A DNA stretch of 64,000 nucleotides from assembly GCA_050084985.1 (NCBI GenBank), contig JBITNC010000001.1:47120001-47184000 (forward strand), read 5' to 3'. The notes under the pieces are model-generated. The model searched no databases, was not told where the DNA came from, and saw nothing but the letters and a program-made list of their open reading frames with translations. The DNA is from Nageia nagi. Taxonomy: Eukaryota; Pinophyta. The position numbers and the translations under genes are program-made. Below, one piece after another: positions 58,900-64,000 of this stretch. The first letter of the stretch is position 1, and every line of letters starts with the position of its first letter.

Positions 58900-58910
58900 A
58901 AAGGGGGAGA
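58900..58910 (+). other. polypurine tract of copia element
   Basis: AAAGGGGGAGA ends one base before the TG of the 3' LTR. Two similar purine-rich strings, ctcaggggga near 58741 and 58800 and aaaggggggag near 58839, lie in the 190 bases upstream. Confidence 0.9.
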
Positions 58911-58911
58911 T

Positions 58912-61018
58912 TGTTGAGCATGTGTGTTTGTCATTGTTGTCAACATGTGGTTTTGGTAAAGACTAGGTTCTAGAGAGGATGAGTTCTGAAGGTGATGAGG
59001 TCAGCAAGGAGAATTGAAAATCTAGGGTTAGTAAATAAAGCATTCCGAAAGAGATGATGTCATGGGAAGAACAATGTTCACATTTTTGAATGAAATTGGG
59101 TTCCGAAGAGGATGAGTTCCAAAGGTGATGAGGTCAGCAAGGAGAATTGAAAAGCCAGGGTTAGTAAATAAAGCATTCTAGAAGAGATGACATCATGGGA
59201 AGAATGATGTCCACATTTTTGAATGAAATCAAGTTCCAGAGAGGATGAGTTCTGGAGGTGATGAGGTCAGCAAGGAGAATTGAAAAGCCAAGGTTAGTAA
59301 ATAAAGCATTCGGAAAGAGATGACATCATGGGAAGAATGATGTTCACATTTTTGAATGAAACCAGGTTTTGAAGATGATGAGGTCAGTAAGGGGTGATTA
59401 AAAAGGCCAAAGTCAGTAGATTAAGCATTCTGGAATGAAATGATAAAATCTTAGTTGTAAAAAACTAGGTTTCGAAGAAAGTGAGTAAAGCATTCCAGAA
59501 GCATGAAGATGATGTCACGGGGAGAACAACATTCACATTCTTAAATGAAATCAGGTTCCGAAGAGGATGAGGTTAGCAAGGGGCGATTAAAAAGGCTAGA
59601 GTCAGTAGATTAAGCATTCTAGAATGAAATGATAAAAGCTTAATTATGAAAAAATTAGGTTCCAGAGAAAGTGAGTAGAGCATTCTGGAAGCGAGAAGAT
59701 GACATTAGCAGTGTGTGTTGAAAATTTTGGAAGGCCACGTAGATACCTTAGAACTCTCCTCCAGAGTCTGAAGATGATGACATCATGGTGTGGACATCAT
59801 GGGAAGCATTTTACTCTACTTCTAGAGTCTAGAGAAGATGATGTTAGCAGTTGGTGTTGAAAATTCCAGAAGGCCACGTAGATACCTTGGAAATCTCTTT
59901 CGGAGTCTGGAGATGATGACATCATGGTGAATACAATAAACATCCGATAAGCTAGTAGGCCACGCAGATACCTTGGAACTCTCTTCCAGAGTCTGGAGAT
60001 GATGACATCATGGTGAATACAATAAACATCTGGTAAGCTAGTCAATCTCTAGGCTATAGAAAGATACTCTGAAACTAAAAATTAGATACTGTCAAATCTC
60101 TGGAATTAGTGGAGAAAGAGCTACATTTATCTAAACAACTCTATTTGAGCAAGAGGAGCATTCATCAGTTACAGCAATTATAGTCTCGGATAGTGAACTC
60201 TCTTAGTGCAAGAGCAATTACAAATAAAGATTCCTTTTCAATTTATTTTTGATAACATGTGATGATAGGAACAGTTTTGTAAGGGGTTTTCTTGATGTGT
60301 AATGGTTTTCTTGATGTGTAATGGTTTTCTTGATGTGTAACAGTTTGTAGGAATGGATGTGAAGAGTGGATTGTAGATTTAGGGAAAAAAGGTGAGCAGA
60401 GAGGTGGGGAGTTGAAGTAATAGCATGGAAGAGGTGGAGAGAGGATTGAAGAAGGTGTGAAAAATGAGCGTGGAGAGAAGGGTGAGAAGAGAAGTGTGTA
60501 GTGGAGAGGGAAGAACATGGAAGAGGGAAGTATCTAGAGTATGTGAAGTGAGCAAATGAATATGCAGAGAGGATAGTGATTGTTTAACTATGTTACTTTG
60601 GAGCTGTGTGTAGAGATCAAATAATGAGCATTAGAGCTAGACCATTGAGGGTCTTCTAGAACTATATTCCTTCCTCATTTTTGAATGTTGTATCAAGTGG
60701 GTGCTTGATAGTTGGAGTTGGTGCTCCAAGCAGTAGGTGCTGCTATATTTAAAGTGGTAGTTAGTGCTACCCTTCATAGTTGGTGCTATGAATTTGTAAG
60801 CTGTCTTTAATGACTGGATTTGGATTGGAGTCCAAGCAGTCATGTTCAGGGATGTAGCCAATCTGGTGAACCTCGTTATATCTGATGTTGTGTGATGTAC
60901 TTGGTGTGCTTGCTCAATTTTCTTTGGCTTTTAATTTGTCTTTATTTACGAAGCTTAAATTGATTATTTTTATATACACTGATTCACCCCCCCTCTCAGT
61001 GTCACTCGAAGTCCAACA
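58912..61018 (+). repeat. 3' LTR of copia element
   Basis: TGTTGAGCATG to GTCCAACA, matching the 5' LTR. The 133 bp units start at 58965, 59098, 59231 and (degenerate) 59364. Three 19 bp units lie at 60285-60341 against two in the 5' LTR. Confidence 0.97.
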
Positions 61019-61023
61019 TAGAC
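61019..61023. repeat. target-site duplication TAGAC (right)
   Basis: Perfect copy of 51489-51493. Confidence 0.95.
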
Positions 61024-61880
61024 TAGTTGATAGAGTCTAGCCAATCTTTAGTAGACCAATTAGGGTTTGGATTCACAAATTGTTAGTTGATTTTCACCTG
61101 ATTGGCTCCTCTTTTTTAGCCAATTTAGTTTGTAGTAGTTAGGGTTATTTTAGTGGTTAAGCTAGTTTATTTCACTTTCAATAAGTGTCATAGCTTTTTG
61201 GCCCTATAACTAGGTGGCAATAGTCAATTACCAGTATTTAATTTGCTAGGTTATACACTTAATGCTCTTTTTAGCACTTTTAAATTTGAATTTTTAAGTT
61301 TTATAGGTACCATTATGATTGGCTAGTTGAATATTTGATTAGTCCATTATTTGGTACTACTAGCCAATATGCACCATACTAGCTAGGATCATAGTGTGTA
61401 TTATAGGTATTGTACCTGATGGGAGCTTGGAGTGGGATCCCCCCAAGCTTGCACCCCTCTCTTATTGTTCTTTAGACTAGGATTTGTGTGTTATGTGCAT
61501 CTGAGGGGATGTTACTTTCTTTTATTTTTTCAAAGAAAAGAAAATAGGAAAAAGTAAAAGTTCATTTTACTTTCTTTCTTTCATTAGTGAAATCAAAATC
61601 ATCCTTGGGTGGGAGTGCTTCATTCTTGAAATCATTTTATTCTTTACTTTAAAAAGGAAAAGGTGAATATTGAAGGGATTAGTTGCATCATCTTGCATAC
61701 TTTTAGTTACATCTCATATTTTCTTTATTGTACTTACATTAAATTCCCTTACAAGCCAAGGGAGTATCCAATACATGTGGATCTCATCACCATGTCCTAA
61801 CCCACACTTAGATTTCATCACCAAGGTGGGAGCCCCCCTCTTTTGATGATGAGTGTCATTAGAGATAATTGACTACACTT
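61024..61880. other. unassigned sequence right of the copia element
   Basis: This continues the sequence interrupted at 51493. No gene is recognised. A gatcccccc string is near 61437-61445 and a purine-rich ccccc string near 61835, but no LTR can be attached to them. Confidence 0.35.
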
Positions 61881-61889
61881 GGAAAATGA

Positions 61890-62600
61890 TTCACACTAAA
61901 GGGATAGAACTATAACAAATACAATCCTACACTACTAAGATCTCATGGAAGCTCAAACTAACATCAAGATAACCAAAACATAAGCAATATCACAAAATAA
62001 CTCAATATGTGAAGTGGTTCCTCCAACTAGGAGTACATCCACTAACTAGATCTCACTTCATTCATAAAGAAAACTATCTTACAATTCTCCTAATTCATCT
62101 CTTAATCACTATCCTAGAGAATAAATTTTCTAAACAAATTGGTGTGTGATCAAAAAGAGGGAGACTTCTATTTATAGGCCAAAATCCCTCTTTGAATCAT
62201 CCTTTTATCCAATGTACAAAGGCATGACATGCAACTCCCTTTTACCCAAGGGGCATGCTCATGACATGGAGTGTAGGAAATTTACATCATCATATTCACT
62301 TAAATACTTAAGATATATATTGATACCATTAAGTATTAGTGAATTTACAAAGAATATTAATACAAACCCTTTACAATAATGTATTATATGTTCCAAAACA
62401 CACCCCTATAGATCGAGCCTTACCCAAAAACATTTGACTAGGTTCATTTACGAAAACTAATCAAGAGATCAATTTATCATAAAATTAGTCTAATTAAAAA
62501 GCTAATTATCCTAATTGGATAAGAAGTAACTAGACAAGATAATCACTATTGCTATCTTTCACACTATTTCTATCTTGCATGTAGGATTAATATTTTGGAA
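61890..62600 (-). repeat. LTR-like fragment, minus orientation
   Basis: On the minus strand a TATA box GCCTATAAATAGAAG (about 62166-62180) is followed about 150 bases later by TAGTGGATGTACTCCTAGTT and GGAGGAACCACTTC near 62000-62045. This is the order of the start region and the GTGGATGTA...GAACCAC element seen in many plant copia LTRs. Neither end is defined and no partner LTR is seen. Confidence 0.4.
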
Positions 62601-63678
62601 ATATTATTTTAAGGTTGTGTGCTTTAGTTTACATACATTAAAACAAGATCATAATAAAATTTTAGGCTTTATGTTTATTTTCTTTCACTTGTGTACCACC
62701 ATTGGGATATTTTGTTTTATGACATACTGTTTGTTTAAGTCCTCATTTGTGTTCCTAGTATGGAAGGTGAATCCCATAGTTCAATGGATACTAGAGCATA
62801 ATTTAGGGCTAGGCAAACTAGGTCCTCACAATCCAACCCTCCTTTTCAATTTCACTTCATGTATCCCAATCATCTCATGTCCCATACTCTTCACCTAGAC
62901 ATGATTCCATCCCATCCCATAAATAGGATACATAATTTTACAAAGACTTGCAAATAAGTGTACATAAGAATCCCTTGTATGGTGATGCTAGCTCTCCACA
63001 CCATGTGGAAGCCATCCATGATGACCCTCCTACTGAGGAGTAACTCTTCTTGAGTGATCCTCATATCCAAGACCTTTTCCTTTTAGTTTACTAATAAACA
63101 ACTTTTAGGTTTTAGGCCTCCATATCCCCATGTTGCTAACATGGAAAGCTAACCTTTGGTCAATCCACCACCTTCCTTGGAATAAGAGATAAGGGTGTCA
63201 TAACCCTTGCCTCCCCCTTCCTTACCCCATGTTGTCACTATGGAAACTTCACTCCATAACCCAAACACATTTTCCCTTCTAAATCCTTATAATATTATTT
63301 ACCATTATAATCATTCCTATAGTAATCATACACCATCCACTATGCCATCTTCCTCCATTAAACCTTCACCACATGAACCTCCTAATTCTCCTGCTACTAG
63401 ATTACCTAAGATGAAGGCCCATAAGCTTTTTTTTTAGGATGAGATGGAGAGAAGAAATTGGTCTAGCTTTATTCCTCCTCCTTGACCTCCTATACAAGCT
63501 TAATGAGTTTCATCAATCTTGATATAAGCTCCATTGATTTATCACATGGACTCTTTGGTCTAATCTTCCTATCCATAGGTTGAACCCCCCACTTTGCAAC
63601 CATCAAGTGCTCCCCATCATGATGATGAGGAGAGAGCCCAAATGTTTGAAGAATGGTATAGGATTCAAAGTGTTAGGA
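62601..63678. other. unassigned sequence
   Basis: The open frames at 62575-62898 and 63207-63437 show no recognised domain. The second is Ser/Pro/His/Asn-rich, and the text after its stop (DEMERRNWSSFIPPP) still looks coding-like, so it may be the N-terminal part of a broken element protein. Confidence 0.3.
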
Positions 63679-64000
63679 TTTAATAAGTTTATATAAGTAA
63701 GAGCATCAATAATTCTCTTACTCATTAGCAAAAGAAACAACATTCAAAGCATACTACTGAAATCAAATAACCATGAACATCAATCACACAAAGAGAGACA
63801 CAAGAGATAATGTGGTTCACCCAATGTAGGCTACATCCACGGAGAAGCTTTCAACCCTTTTGCATATCATTCTTCAAAGTCCTCCAAGCAACAAACCAGC
63901 AGCATAACCTTGCTACAATCTTCACTTTGGAGTTACAACAAAACCTCACTACAATTTCTCTCTCAACAATCACAATCTACTTCACAATTGCTGTCAAAAC
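63679..64000 (-). repeat. LTR-like fragment at window end, minus orientation
   Basis: On the minus strand the sequence carries CCGTGGATGTAGCCTACATT and GGGTGAACCACATTATCTC at about 63806-63844, the same conserved word pair as in the fragment at 61890-62600 and in plant copia LTRs. It ends CCTAACA at 63679, a plausible LTR end. The start lies outside the window. No clear primer site follows. Confidence 0.45.

Larger units (their letters stand above)
51494..61018 (+). mobile_element. structurally complete Ty1/copia retrotransposon, 9.5 kb
   Basis: Two long terminal repeats (2086 and 2107 bp) with TG...CA ends, a perfect 5 bp target duplication, a tRNA-iMet primer site, gag, protease, integrase, RT and RNase H in copia order, and a polypurine tract make this a complete copia element by structure. 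Coding capacity is lost, with one frameshift in gag and 18 in-frame stops in the remaining gag-pol frame. The lineage is not assigned. Gag has an unusual long coiled coil and three knuckles. Comparison of about 200 aligned bases at the LTR start gives roughly 12% difference, almost all transitions. Confidence 0.97.

Noticed and set aside
1-64000. tRNA, rRNA, CRISPR arrays, bacterial operons or organelle genes
   Set aside because: Nothing of these kinds was recognised by eye. The primer-site words are retrotransposon features, not tRNA genes.
1-64000. An intact host protein-coding gene with introns
   Set aside because: No stretch shows a run of recognisable exons of a cellular gene. The PMD remnants are the closest and are broken by stops.

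Overview
The window looks like intergenic nuclear DNA from a plant with a large, transposon-rich genome. It is AT-rich, has no intact cellular gene, and is filled with old retrotransposons nested in one another. The evidence is the plant-type Ty1/copia, Tat-type Ty3/gypsy and L1-type LINE domains, plant mobile domain (PMD) remnants, and strong C-to-T / G-to-A decay typical of methylated plant repeats. A gymnosperm or another giant plant genome would fit, but the species cannot be read from the sequence. Nearly every coding region is broken by stops and frameshifts.

Layout. From 1 to about 8120 there is a minus-strand Tat-like gypsy element (A) in the order gag, protease, RT, RNase H, integrase, with its 3' end outside the window. 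At 9490-10702 lies a second minus-strand gypsy gag (C) with a primer-binding-site-like sequence. A PMD gene remnant lies on the plus strand from about 12790, and its downstream part is duplicated in tandem (about 13303-15876 and 15877-18404). At 18430-21727 is a third minus-strand gypsy gag (B).

Element B is interrupted by a very long plus-strand Tat-like element (T), 21728-46380. T has two 1.75-1.79 kb LTRs, gag, protease, a G-patch-like linker, RT, RNase H, integrase and, between integrase and the 3' LTR, a second PMD remnant in antisense. T is itself interrupted by a 7.3 kb minus-strand L1-like LINE (28595-35925) flanked by a 16 bp target-site duplication.

From 46381 the host of T resumes with a possible LTR. 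A third PMD remnant is at about 49640-50290. A structurally complete Ty1/copia element follows at 51494-61018, with 2.09 and 2.11 kb LTRs and a perfect 5 bp duplication TAGAC. The last 3 kb hold two LTR-like fragments in minus orientation.

The order of events can be read from the nesting: B first, then T into B, then the LINE into T. The copia element entered independently beside the third PMD remnant. The most notable points are the repeated association of PMD genes with gypsy elements, a coding-like tail on the LINE, and the decay of CCGG sites in the copia LTR subrepeats together with loss of one cysteine in each of its three zinc knuckles.
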